From assembly GCA_963995505.1 (NCBI GenBank), contig OZ023184.1, positions 7,456,308-7,520,307 on the forward strand: a DNA stretch of 64,000 nucleotides, given 5' to 3'. Positions within the stretch are counted from its first letter, which is position 1; each line of letters starts with the position of its first letter. The notes below the pieces were generated by a model, which saw only the letters and a list, made by a program, of their open reading frames with translations, had not been told where the DNA came from and did not search any database. Origin of the DNA: Hypericum androsaemum. Its lineage: Eukaryota > Streptophyta > Magnoliopsida > Malpighiales > Hypericaceae. Position numbers and translations under genes: made by a program. Shown here piece after piece: positions 1 to 13,661 of this stretch.

Positions 1-232
1 TTGGTGTTCATAATTAGATCTAGAGGTTGAAGAAGGTAGATTTTTTAAATTTTTTTTAAGGGTATTTTAGTCATTTTTTATGACAAAAAATGAAAAAAAA
101 ATCTGGTGACGTCAACGAGGGGCCTTAGTGTATAATAAAATCAAATTTCGGAAAATTTTTAATCAATTTCTGTAAGACAAGAGGCTGAGTACCGAATGTA
201 CTAAATACCAGAGTCCTGACAGTAATTATCCC
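1..232. mobile_element. Right end of a long-TIR (MULE-like) element
   Basis: The reverse complement of the last ~150 bases, ending near 231, starts GGATAATTACTG and continues with a 'gattaaaaattttccgaaatttgattttattatac' type block and then 'gcccctcgttgacgtca'. The same order of blocks is seen in the terminal repeats of the elements at 30394-31376 and 37401-38441, so this is one end of another family member whose remainder lies left of the window. No coding capacity is visible. Family assignment rests on shared ends and on the near-9-bp duplication seen at the 37401 copy. Confidence 0.6.
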
Positions 233-544
233 AAAAGATAATATTCCAGTTGTCTCTACACTTTTTTTTGGTGAATTAGAGGGGAAAAAGCCTCTAAATA
301 TATTAAGACTTAAATGGCCAAAAATATTTTACTTAGTGCAAGGACCCTTCTCGACCTCTTATCAGGTTGCGACCGTCGGTCTCGTCAAAACCTATCACGA
401 AAAAATTTGATGAGAAAAACACGTGATAGAGAAAGAGTACATCGGAAAAAAAAATCTCCCTTGACATTTGGTGTATTTCTAAATTTATCCTTGGACCGTT
501 ACTGACTATTCGCAGATACATCACCCATATCCTCTAACATAATG

Positions 545-730
545 GACCTAAGTCCTAACCTCCGCAAGAGGGGCACCCAAGTCATAGTATCCAATATCCC
601 TGTTAAACCCAATGTTCGAAAACTTATGTGCACACCGATTCACTTCCCTGTAAACGTGTGTGAACTTGACGACCCAATTTCCCTCAAGTTCGTGGGCGAT
701 CTGAGCTAAGAGAGGGTTGGACGCTGGTCC
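545..730 (-). pseudogene. RNase H-like fragment of a non-LTR retrotransposon
   Basis: Read on the minus strand, this stretch encodes a segment resembling the C-terminal half of the RNase H fold found in plant LINE-type elements and their domesticated relatives. It contains NPLLAQIAHELEG, then WVVKFTHVYREVNRCAH, then FSNIGF. The pattern 'HVYREaNrcAd.lan.G' is the recognisable signature, here with H in place of the usual final acidic residue. There is no start codon, no upstream catalytic part in frame, and no neighbouring LINE ORF, so this is a relic. It could also be a diverged piece of a host RNase H-like gene. Confidence 0.5.
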
Positions 731-732
731 TT

Positions 733-965
733 GCGGGGTCGGCTTGGTGATAAGGTCCCCAAATTAGTTCTAGAACCTACGTCTCATGTCCACCCGTTTA
801 AATAGGCATCATCATTCGAGCGTCCATCTTCACCACCCATCATCATTCAACCAACCAACCAACGTTCCAAAAAAAAAATCTAAACCAACCGTTACCTTCA
901 GGAAAAAAAATTCTCTAAACCAAGCTCCTTAATTATTTTTCGAAATCTTTATATCCTGAGATAAC
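733..965. promoter_or_regulatory. Presumed promoter and 5' UTR of the SOUL gene
   Basis: AT-rich non-coding sequence directly upstream of the SOUL start codon. It has CT/AC-rich runs (for example repeated 'aacc' around 850) typical of plant 5' leaders and a possible TATA-like stretch near 950. No specific operator is recognisable. Confidence 0.3.
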
Positions 966-1574
966 ATGGGATCGGTGTTTGGGAAGCTTCTGGCGGATAC
1001 GCCGTCGTACGACGTCGTGCACACGGCCGGCGACTACGAAATCCGCAAGTACGGACCCGCCGTGGTGGCGGAGTACACCTACGACCCGGCCGACTTCAAG
1101 GGCAACAGGGACGCCGGGTTCTCCAAGCTCGCCAACTACATCGGCGCCTTAGGGAACCCGCAGAACAAAGGCGCCGGAGGATCCGGCGAGAAGATCGCGA
1201 TGACCGCCCCCGTCGTGACCATGGGGGAGAAGATCGCGATGACCGCTCCCGTGGTGACGAAGGAAGGGGGAGAGAAGAAGAAGACGGTTACGATGCAGTT
1301 TCTGCTGCCGGCCAAGTACGAGAGGGCGGAGGACGCCCCGAGGCCGCTGGACGAGAGCATTGTGATCAAGGAGCAGCCGGAGAAGACGATCGCGGTGGTG
1401 AGATTCAGCGGCCTGGCGAGCGAGAAGCTCGAGGCGGAGGAGGTGGCGAAGCTGAGGAAGTGTCTGGAGAGGGACGGGCGTAGGGTTGTAGGGGAGCACG
1501 TGCTGGCTCGCTACAACCCGCCGTGGACTCTCCCCCCGTTTAGGACCAACGAGATCATGATCCCGGTCGAGTGA
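966..1574 (+). CDS. SOUL heme-binding protein (HBP2-like)
   Basis: An intact single-exon ORF of 202 residues. It opens with MGSVFGKLLADTPSYDV and ends with ARYNPPWTLPPFRTNEIMIP, the usual start and finish of the plant cytosolic SOUL/HBP family. Members bind heme or other tetrapyrroles and are thought to carry or buffer them in the cytosol. Family features are the YEIRKYGPAVVAE strand near residue 25, the EKIAMTAPVVT motif, the VTMQFLLPAKY strand, and the C-terminal proline-rich segment. The EKIAMTAPVVT block occurs twice in direct tandem (about residues 75-98); repeats of this block are also known in some plant relatives. No transit or signal peptide is seen. The coding sequence is very GC-rich against AT-rich flanks. 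Family call is firm; ligand specificity is not shown. Confidence 0.95.
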   Translation: MGSVFGKLLADTPSYDVVHTAGDYEIRKYGPAVVAEYTYDPADFKGNRDAGFSKLANYIGALGNPQNKGAGGSGEKIAMTAPVVTMGEKIAMTAPVVTKEGGEKKKTVTMQFLLPAKYERAEDAPRPLDESIVIKEQPEKTIAVVRFSGLASEKLEAEEVAKLRKCLERDGRRVVGEHVLARYNPPWTLPPFRTNEIMIPVE

Positions 1575-3031
1575 GAGAGAGAGAGAGATTGGTTTGCAAT
1601 AACTGTTATGGATAAATTAGCATTTGTAAGATATATAGTGTGTTAAGAATTAAGGTTGGTATGTTGATTCTTAGATTTATAAGTTGTGTATTGTAACTCG
1701 AGTTTCATGTGATGGAGTTTTATTCAGAATCGAGCGTTGTCGTCGAATTCAAACCTCCTTAATTCTGCAACAATAACTCCCCTTCTGTGCAGTAACTTTT
1801 CCGAATATACAGTTTGGCAGCAAATAAATTGGGAATTCGTTTCATTTACAATTGACAGATCACTTCCTGTTTCGTACCAAGTATATCTTGTTTGGCTGCT
1901 GTAATGAGGAAGCTCACTGCTTGCCCTTAGATGCATCGTGACCGAGATGCTATCGTGATGCGAATCCGCCTTTTGTATTGCTGCTGCAATCATTCCGCAG
2001 TGGACGATTGCTGCAATCAGAGGTTTTTCTACAGAGAATTCCACGCAGAATCTGAAAGAACAGGTCTGCATTCTCTCCTTGTAGTAGATCGGGTCCATGA
2101 TTCAATCTCTGAAGTCCCGCCCTTCCACGGCGAGCTAACCCTTTGGTTTCGTGGCAACTGTTATCTTTCGAACGAGGGTGGAGCCGTGGCAACTGTAATG
2201 TAGGGGGTGCGTGCTATGCTATTCTGAACAAGAACATGTTTAATTCTTGACATCTCTGTGACGTGTGAAAGTTCGTTAGTACATTAGGCAAAACTATAAA
2301 ATCGCATTGAAATGCAGAAAGTGATTCAAAATAAATATAAGACCGGCCGTTGAATTAGATGATTTCGCTACACGTTTTTTCTCTCGCCAGTTATGCTTCA
2401 ACCGGATCCACTATATAATTAGTAGATGAGGAGTGTTGTCTTGATGGCTACCAGTATTTACGATTGTTGCACACGATCACATAATTCTTCTTAGGAAATT
2501 TCGGCTGCTGTCGGACAGTAATCGGTTATGGCGTAACGTGTCGCCTAATTATACAAATGTTGCTTCGGGTCCTGCTATTTTATTTGATTTGTCTGATAAA
2601 AAATAACTAGCTGTATTTAGTCGTCGACAAGAAAATTAAGTAATAATCCATTGGATCAAAGAGCTGTACCAATAATTACAATCAATGATTTTGGACAAGG
2701 GCCTACCTTGGGCCAATCGAATCGTATAAATGAATAAATTACGTATGAAACACCGTGTTTTCCAAAGAATTGTCTGTATACCTATGTTACTGCCCGTAAC
2801 CTGACTGTCTAATAAGTGCCACCACCCTCTCTACCTTAATGCCAGTTTCTATCAGACCAGCGAAAACCACAACTTTGGTCTTTCGAATTGCCCTTTCTTC
2901 ATCCTGCCGGCAGCTGCAATATCCTCCCCAGGCAAGCGCCGCTCAATGCAGGCAACAATATCAGCTATCCGTAATCAACGCGTATCGTATATATTTATAG
3001 TGTCCCACCCCGCCTTTCGCACCCTCCCCTC
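1575..3031. other. Intergenic region with convergent 3' ends
   Basis: It holds the 3' UTR of the SOUL gene (a GA repeat right after the stop, then AT-rich sequence) and, at the right, the 3' UTR of the O-fucosyltransferase-like gene. Short open frames at 1724-2203 on both strands show no recognisable family, codon bias or splice partners, and I treat them as chance. Confidence 0.4.
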
Positions 3032-6060
<3,029 letters not shown>

Positions 6061-9000
6061 GATTCAAGGAAAAACACCCGCCCGCCTTCCTCTTTAATAA
6101 ATGAAAAAGAGGGGAAGAATCTGGGAACGAGGAGGGGGAATGTAAGGGAAGTGCGTGCGTTTAATGGGTTAATCCCCTCCTTTTTTCTTTTTTTTTCTTT
6201 TAAGCGGTTCCGAGGAGGGAGGGGGTTGGGTTTGGACCTCAGGGAAGAGGAGGAGGAGGGGGGGAAGGGGACGATGGATCTAATTAAAGGCGATTTGTGT
6301 TTGGGCGTGGGCGATTCCTAGTTTTGGAAGTTGGGTCCGGTTTTATTAGCGTGCGCCGTTTTGGGGGGTTTTATTTATGGGGGGAGGGATTTTTAGTTTA
6401 GAACGGGAAAAACCAGTTTGTTACCATTTAAAATTTTGTGTAATTTGAATTAAGATTAGTCATTTCACAATTTTTTGAAGGAGAATTGTTGTTTAAGATT
6501 TTTGATTTAGTATATTTTAGGATTGGGATTTTGGGAATATATTGGTTGTATCGTCAATTATTTTTTAAAAGTTTTTTTTAGGTAAATCTTTACACCAAAT
6601 TAAGACTTAAACTTTGGATTTTTTTGAAATTTGTAATGTCTTGTATTGTTAGGTTAGATGTTGTTTGGCATTTTTTTTTAAAGCTTTGATATTCATAGTT
6701 TTAGTTGAAAGCTTGAATCATATTTTAGGAAATTTTAATTTTAATAATATTTTTTATATTAAGACTTCGTTGAATGAATAAATTTCTCGCGTCACTTAAA
6801 ACGAACTTCCGTGGTTACACCATCAATCATTTGCTGGTTTCGTTTATCCCCAGAGGATTATTAATTGTTGGTCTCATCGAATTTAATGTAATATAATACA
6901 AGAGGTATCGATTATTATTTTTATACCATTTTGTATCCGTGTTGAATATAGCTAACTAATTTATATTTGAGCTGAATGAGATCTGTTAAGATATTTAATT
7001 TTAATATATTTTTAAGTACTCGAATTTAAAACCCGGTTAAATTATAATAATTTTTTTATTAGTTGATTTAAATAATAGAAGAGGTGTCGTTTAGTTCTAT
7101 AACTTCGATGTACATTTTAGGATTATTACGTGACAAACTTTGAACCCCAAAAGAGTAATTTTAAGTAAATGGCTAAATGTGGTATGAAAATCCGGATTCT
7201 TTAATGACTTTTAGTATTTGGATTTTTTCATAAATGTGGGTACCGTCTCTTATTTATTTAAAGTACAATTTATTATATCTCCAGAGTTTGAACTATAATC
7301 ACTCAAAGTCCAATTTTATGTCTCATCTGTTTACCATTTGAGTTACACAACTATTGGTGGACAAAAAGTTGTTAGTCAGGCAAATTTAAAAAAATGCGTG
7401 TAAAGATATGCTTTCCCAAATCCATAAAGTTAATTTAAAAAAAGTTACCCCTCTGGAGGACAATGAATATTTAGGCACTGAATTAGGAGTAAAGGTACCT
7501 TAACTTTTGGGTACTTCCGAAGCCACAAATATGAAGTATTATCAAAGTCAAATACTGTTCAACCGTGTTTGATCGTATGCCTAAATTGATGTTCAATGTG
7601 ACACTCGCATAATCCGGTAGTACTTTGGAAACCTAAAATTTTTAATTGTTTTGCCATCGTCATTAATTCGATTACTAAATACCAGAAGCTATAAAGTTAG
7701 AAAGGCAAGTGTATAGTTTAAGCCAAATAATGAGAAGCAGCTAATATTCCACCCAAAAAAATGAGAAGCAGTTAATATTCATTTACTGCTACCTCTGACT
7801 TGAAAGTTTGCAGGGGAAAAGTTAAAGCATTATTACAATTAGGTTCATTTATGACAATTTTCAAGAAGACGCCTTAAATTTGAGGAATGTAATTCCCCCT
7901 TCGGTACATCAATATTAATGTTGAATACCGTTAGAATTTTAATATATCCAACTAGAAATGTTATAATTAATGACAATGATTTTACCATGGGCCAGGATTG
8001 CGTAGTTGTGATATTTTTGCCTTGGACGTATTTTATTTGACAATTTTCTTCATGTTAAATATTATTGAATGAGTTATTTTTTAATGATATTGAAAATACA
8101 TCACATATGTGAAGATAATTTTTCACAGTTTGATGAATTTTTGATTTATTTGATAAAATAATTAAAAGATTAATTACGGTTGAACTCTTTGCAATTTATC
8201 AAACAGAAGAAAATTAGAGAGATGGCAAGGGGCAAGATAGACATTCCAATGAGAGGACTACAGCTGCCTGCCACCACGGCGAAACAAGAAAACAACCTGG
8301 AAGGTACGTTATAATAATTTGCTCGGTTGCCGCGTTATTTGCTCCGTTTCACATTATTTTATTTGTCGACGACCTTATTATAAATATCATTAGATTCACG
8401 AACTTATCATATAATTACCGGACAATGATTAAATGAAAGATCATCAAATTCAAGAACGGTGTTAATTCACTCGCAGTGCGAAGGCCATTTTAATCTCATA
8501 TCCAAAATCACGTTGTTCGGGACAACTAACGCTGGGACTATGGAATTGTTGAAATCAATTATCTTTCAAAGAACGAAATCCAACCACGACATACTACGTT
8601 CTATCTTTTTTCATGTAAAAAATGATTAATTTGATCGAATTCTATTCGGAGACTCGGCAAACGAGACCTAATTTTGTACTTATCTAGAGTCGTATGACGA
8701 TAGTTAATGGCCGAGTTTACATACTGCACGTAACTGTCTAGGTTTCTACTATTGTAAGATGGAGTAATTCTTTTTATGGAGTAATACGAATGTATCAACT
8801 TATAATGCACAATCAATTAATATTACTTTGATTATACAAACAAAAGTTTAGTAGTACTTTAATTCCACCCGTAAACGTGCTAACATATAAAAACCTTAAA
8901 CAGTACTCGTGCTAATCATTTGACTTGCATTAAATTTATTTTCCCCATCGACACATTATTGGTTAATAAAACCTTAGCCTTTTGGCCATTGGGTCCTACG

Positions 9001-9100
9001 TGAGTACCGTACGTCCATACCATACGTATCTGTCGCCGTCGAACAGGAATGACACGTGGCATCCTTGCATCTGCATCCGGTGCCCACGCGCTTTGCGTAC
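6061..9100. other. Promoter of the O-fucosyltransferase-like gene, then AT-rich spacer
   Basis: The first ~350 bases left of this stretch's start are the 5' side of the minus-strand gene, with G-rich and pyrimidine-rich runs (6180-6290). The remaining ~2.7 kb is AT-rich, with many stops in all frames. I see no coding gene, RNA gene or bounded transposon in it. Confidence 0.5.
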
Positions 9101-9109
9101 CCAGTGATG
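9101..9109. repeat. Left target-site duplication of the 10-kb MULE
   Basis: CCAGTGATG directly precedes the left inverted end. The right flank at 19127-19135 is CCAGTGATC, an 8 of 9 match. Nine-base duplications are the Mutator-superfamily hallmark. Confidence 0.8.
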
Positions 9110-9250
9110 GGTTTTTTTTCTTTATGGTGTTACTATTCACCCTTTTTTGTGAAAAAAGCGTCCGAAATGAAAGTATTGCGGGGACGGTGTCCACGTGGCA
9201 CGGACGCCGGAAAAAGTCGGATCTTGGACCAAGATCCGACTTTTTCTGTC
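9110..9250 (+). repeat. Left terminal inverted repeat of the 10-kb MULE
   Basis: This stretch is nearly identical to the reverse complement of 18985-19126. Shared blocks include TATGGTGTTACTATTCACCC, GAAAGTATTGCGGGGACGG, GTCCACGTGGCACGGACGCC and the palindrome around GATCTTGGACCAAGATC. Confidence 0.93.
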
Positions 9251-9560
9251 GGATGACCAAGATCCGACTTTTTTAGTCGGATGATATATCCGACTAAAAA
9301 AGTCGGATCTTGGTCCAAGATCCGACCGTTTTTCTCGGATGATATATCCGACTTAAAAAGTCGGATCTTGGTCGATAGGCCATATATCCGAAATCTGAAT
9401 AGGAGATTTCGGATATGACCAAGATCCGACATTTTTTGTCGAATTTACATATTGTTCCAAGATCCGACTTTTTTTGTCGGATCTTGGTCCGGTATAACAA
9501 GATCCAACAAAAAAAGTCGGATTTCGGTCCATATAAACACCAAAATCCGACTTTTTCCGT
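9210..9560. repeat. Subterminal palindromic GATCCGAC array, left
   Basis: About ten copies of a motif close to AAGATCCGACTTTTT and its reverse complement AAAAAGTCGGATCTT, arranged back to back as palindromes with GGTC or GGACC spacers. The same motif recurs in the right end (18905-19030) and in the ends of the small element at 39629-41288. Arrays like this are typical transposase-binding regions; binding is inferred. Confidence 0.85.
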
Positions 9561-9583
9561 CGCTCAGACTCCCGTCCCCGATA

Positions 9584-9966
9584 TCGCCGCTCCCCGCTCC
9601 CGCTCTCCCCGCCCCCGCCCCCGCTCCCGCTCTCCCCGCCCCCCGCCCCCGCCCCCCGCCCCCGCTCCCCGACCCCGCCCCCTCCCCCCGCCCCCCGCTC
9701 CCCGCCCCCGCCCCCGCTCCCGCCCCGCTCCCGCTCTCCCCGCCCCCGCTCTCCCCGCCCCCGCTCCCCGCCCCCGCCCCCGCCCCCCGCCCCGCTCCCC
9801 GCCCCCGCCCCCGCTCCCGCCCCCCGCCCCCGCTCCCCGCTCCCCGCCCCCCGCCCCCCGCTCCCCGCCCCCGCCCCCCGCTCCCGCCCCCGCTCCCAAC
9901 CCCGCTCCCCGCCCCCCGCCCCCCGCCCCCGCTCCCCGCTCGCCGGCTCGCCCGCCTCTCGGTCCG
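9584..9966. repeat. C-rich low-complexity tract (CCCCGCTCC / CCCCGCCCC)
   Basis: Nearly 400 bases made almost only of C and G, with sparse T and A, built from variants of CCCCGCTCC and CCCCGCCCCCG. Plus-strand G occurs singly, so the minus strand carries dense G-runs able in principle to form G-quadruplexes. Its long open frames on both strands are a by-product of composition, not genes. No counterpart exists near the right end. Confidence 0.9.
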
Positions 9967-9987
9967 GCCCCCGACGTCGTATTAGGT

Positions 9988-10095
9988 AAATTTTTTTAAT
10001 TAGTTAATTAGTTAATTAGTTAATTGTGAATGTTAGTTAATTGGTTAATTGTGAATGTTAGTTAATTGGTTAATTGTTGATATTTTTTATTTTTG
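9988..10095. repeat. Short AT tandem repeats (TTAATTAG / GTTAATTG)
   Basis: Successive units TTAATTAG, then two or more copies of a ~23-base unit built on GTTAATTGTGAATGTTA. Non-coding spacer between the C-rich tract and the PMD gene. Confidence 0.8.
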
Positions 10096-10149
10096 AGGGA
10101 TGTTAATTGTTGATGTTGGTTAATTGTAATTTGTAGATAATTGGTTAAA

Positions 10150-10375
10150 AAAAATTTGGTCCGAATGGTGCGACCAAAATTTTAGTCTGACCGGTCTGGC
10201 CAAAAAATTGATCAGACCAAATTGACCGAAAAATGGTCCGACCGGTTTGACCAAAAAATGGTCCGACCGGTTTGACCGAAAGATGGTCCGACCGGTTTGA
10301 CCGAAAGATGGTCCGGCCGGCCAGTTTGACCAAAATAAGGTCCGAGTGGTTTGACCGTTAAACAATGTGACCGTA
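10150..10375. repeat. GGTCCGACCGG tandem repeats upstream of the PMD gene
   Basis: At least five to six units of about 25 bases, with consensus ATGGTCCGACCGGTTTGACCG, lie in the presumed PMD promoter. Related CCGACCGGT units occur near the opposite end (18405-18545), upstream of the transposase gene. The palindromic core ACCGGT suggests a shared binding site; this is inferred. Confidence 0.8.
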
Positions 10376-10514
10376 ATATGGTCTGTAATAACGCTATTTT
10401 AATTAATTTTTTGATTAATGTTCTAATTGTTCAATGTTTAACATTGTTGGATTTGCTAAGTTTGTTAATATATTGGTATATAATGTTCTAATATGTCTAT
10501 TGTGTTGTTTAGAT

Positions 10515-13364
10515 ATGGATGCACAGCCATACGGGCATCTTCTAGGGAATGGAGGACCCTTAGATACGTCGGTATTAGTGCACCAGGATGTGCACCGTTC
10601 TCAGGACGTGTGGAACCGTGAGGTTCGTGAAGGGATTAACGATAATCAGGACACATTGTTGAAGATACACCGACGGAAATGGACGGTGACTCATGTGCAG
10701 AACGAGGCCTTTATAGCCTATATGAAGGAGGCAGGTTTCTGGGATGTTTGGTGTATTGGCTGGGTCGTTCTCGAAACAGCATTTGTTACAGCCTTGGTGG
10801 AGCGGTGGCGGCCCGAGACCCATACGTTCCATATGCCTGTGGGTGAGATGACAGTTACTCTTCAGGACATTGCTGTGTTGTTCGGGCTTCCTATCGATGG
10901 TCACCCAGTAACAGGGTTGCAGACACCTCCTGATTGGCACGAGTTCTGCGTATGCCTATTTGGCAGTAACCCGGCAGATACCCCTGGAATGGTTTGGAAA
11001 AACCAAATTGCCCTTAAATGGTTCGAGGACCATTTTGACCCTGCTACTATCCCAATTGATGCTGGTGATGAGGTCGTAAAACGATATGTTCGAGCGAACA
11101 TATTGCGACTTATCGGATGCATTCTTTTTCCCGAGTCTAGTGATGCCAGGGTGAACACATACTGGTTGCCACTTCTAGAGAATGTAGAGGCAATTGGTTC
11201 TTACAGCTGGGGTAGTGCGTGTTTGTCACACACGTACAGCCATTTATGTAGAGCCACAAGCTCGACACGTTCACTTATTGCCGGGGCGATGACGCTAGTA
11301 TGTATGTGGGCTTGGGAACGGATCATCCCAAATCGTCCGTTTTTGTTAAATCCGGCAGTGCAACAACCTGGGCAAGCACTGGGCATCAGGTACAAATTAT
11401 TACTTAATGCGCTGTAGCCGCTGATTAATCTTATAGAATTGACGTGATATTTTTATGTCACTGTGCAGGTGGAGTGGAAAATTTAACAGAGCGGCCAGCA
11501 AAAAAATAACAACCGTATCTGTTTACAGACGCAGGTTGGATGAGCTTAGAGAATCAGATGTAAGTAATTTGTTTATTAAATTTTAATGAATAGTTTTGAC
11601 TTAAATCATACTGTGTTGCATACATATAACCATGACCATTTGGACGAGCTACGACTGTGTGCATTTGTTACAGGTTGTATGGATGCCGTATAACGACGAG
11701 ATTCTTAGCAATCTCCCGACAATATGCCATCGTGATTGTGGCTTATGGTTGGCACGAGTCCCGTTGATATGCTTTTTGCATGTGGAGTGGCATTATCCTG
11801 ATCGGGTGTTACGACAGTTCGGATTACTCCAGGGTATTCCGGCTAGCCCTGAGATCGATGAGGCGACACATAGTGCGGTGGATGGTCGGGGTCAGGCTGG
11901 CCAAAATTGGAATGCTATTTACGAAGGCCATGTGAAGATCTGGGTGGAATTTCGGACAAGATATGTGTATCACGGAGTATCTACATCGCCGTATATCCAT
12001 TATCATGATGGATATATGGATTGGTACAGGAAGATTACTCGGCGATTCATCAGCCCTGCTAGCGCAATGTTACACATGAGTGTAAGTCAATTTAGCTATG
12101 TTAAATAAAGATGTTGTCTATTTTAATTTTAATAGCGATGTTCCACAATGCTAATGATAATAAAATTTTATTTGTAGGCGGATGTTGTTGAGCATATACG
12201 CCACAGGTCTTCAGACATTTCAGAAATTCAGAATTTGTCGCAGGTTGCACTTGGGTTCGCCGGCGAGCAAAGACGGTACCTAGGTCTCCGCGACAGCCAG
12301 GCACCTGTGGGACTGGCGGAGCACATGACATACGATCTTCCTCAATCAGAGAGGGTATCTGTCGTGAGACGCAAAACCACCCTTTTCAACAAGCGGCAAC
12401 CAATACCCCGGCCTGAGCTCGTACCTGGTTATCAAGTGGAGCCCATGGTCTGGGAAGATTATCGGTCGAGATCGCAGATTCCAGCAAACACAGTGACGTC
12501 TCTCAGCATGGATACCTCCGCCTCTCATCCATTCTCCCAGCACACAGATTTTGGCACCCCCGGCTCCGCTTCCCAGCCGTCCCACCAGCACTCGAGTTAC
12601 GGCCTAGCCCACACTGGGGTGCCGCATTCCCAGCTGTTTACTCCCCCTGGGCAGAGGTATTTGTTTATCTTAATGTGTGGTATTAATTATGAATTTTATT
12701 ACAATATGTTCAATTGTTTTGATTTCATTATTATATAAATTTTTGGGTTTGTTATTAGGGGTGTTCTCATTGGAGACGGTACAACGGCAGCTAGGTCTGT
12801 GCAGCCGTTTTCTTACGGACTGGGCCCTTCCGGATCGGGTTTCGGCGTCGCCCCCTCCGCTGCTCATCCATTATTCAGGAAAAATATATTTGGTTGGCCC
12901 CAAACTGGGGCTCATACGTCCGACACGTAGTCCAGTTTTGGTTTGACCAGGTCTGGTGTACAGACATCCCAACTATTTGAGACACCTACACAGAGGTTGG
13001 TTCTCTACAATTTGGTGTGTGTAAATTATGAATTTTATTTAAAAATTTTGAATTGATTGTATGGCTTTATTGTGTTGATAACATAATTTGTTGATTTTGA
13101 TAAATTTGTATGATATTTTATAATAGGACTTCGCCACGTGATACTACAACTCATGGTAGTGGTGACTCTTCATTTGACGATCCAACCGATTTTGAGGATG
13201 AAGAAATACCTCTGGTCCGGCGTCAGCCTAATCGGGGAGCTAGAGAGGCTGGTGTGCGATGTTTTACAGGAGGACACCTGAATGTGCCTGGAAAGGGAAA
13301 GGGGAAGGCGAATGCTCACGCAGATAAGCATCAAAAGAAGAAGCCTCAAAAGAAGAAGAAGTAG
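10515..13364 (+). CDS. Plant mobile domain (PMD / MAIN-like) protein, transposon-borne, with an in-frame stop
   Basis: Six exons: 10515-11389, 11469-11559, 11674-12081, 12178-12656, 12759-12995 and 13127-13364. All junctions are in phase, and the full frame is 775 residues. Exons 1-3 encode the helical plant mobile domain, which is shared by transposons and by the host proteins MAIN and MAIL1 that affect silencing and genome stability. Recognisable pieces are KEAGFWDVW, WRPETHTFHMPVGEMTVTLQ, DIAVLFGLPIDGHPVTG, and VVWMPYNDEIL. The tail is Ser/Pro/Gln-rich, with a related block in exons 4 and 5 (SSYGLAHTG..SQLF and SSFGLTRSG..SQLF), and ends in KKKPQKKKK, a likely nuclear signal. Exon 5 has an in-frame TAG at 12928-12930. 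That exon is 237 nt and phase-symmetric, so skipping it would keep the frame. The function in transposition is not established. Confidence 0.85.
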
Positions 13365-13661
13365 TTTATGCTTCTGTACTAGACATTCGTTGGATGCTTT
13401 TATGACTGTATTAACTTCACTTTTTTTATGATTTGTGTTTTAGTTCTCGAAACTTTTCAAACGTTATACCTTTCTAGATAAGTATGCCGTCAAGATATTA
13501 AACAAAGTACGGTATAAGGAAATACGACATGACAAAACTAAGAAGTGCAATACTAAAATAGGATGACAACAATCTGAAATAACAGATAAAAAAATGTCTT
13601 TATGTTTCTCAACACGTTGTCACAATTCTCATCAGAATTCCCGGTAGGGACATATTTGCCA
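13365..13661. terminator. Shared convergent 3' region of the PMD and OB-fold-like genes
   Basis: An AT-rich stretch between two opposing stop codons. It should hold both polyadenylation regions. Transcripts could overlap here; no discrete signal is certain. Confidence 0.4.

Noticed and set aside
1136..1499. Minus-strand open frames over the SOUL gene
   Set aside because: Shadows of the GC-rich coding exon on the plus strand.
9415..9999. Long Pro/Arg/Ala-rich open frames on both strands
   Set aside because: They are produced by the C/G-only tract; any frame through it stays open. There is no start context, no domain and no conservation signal.
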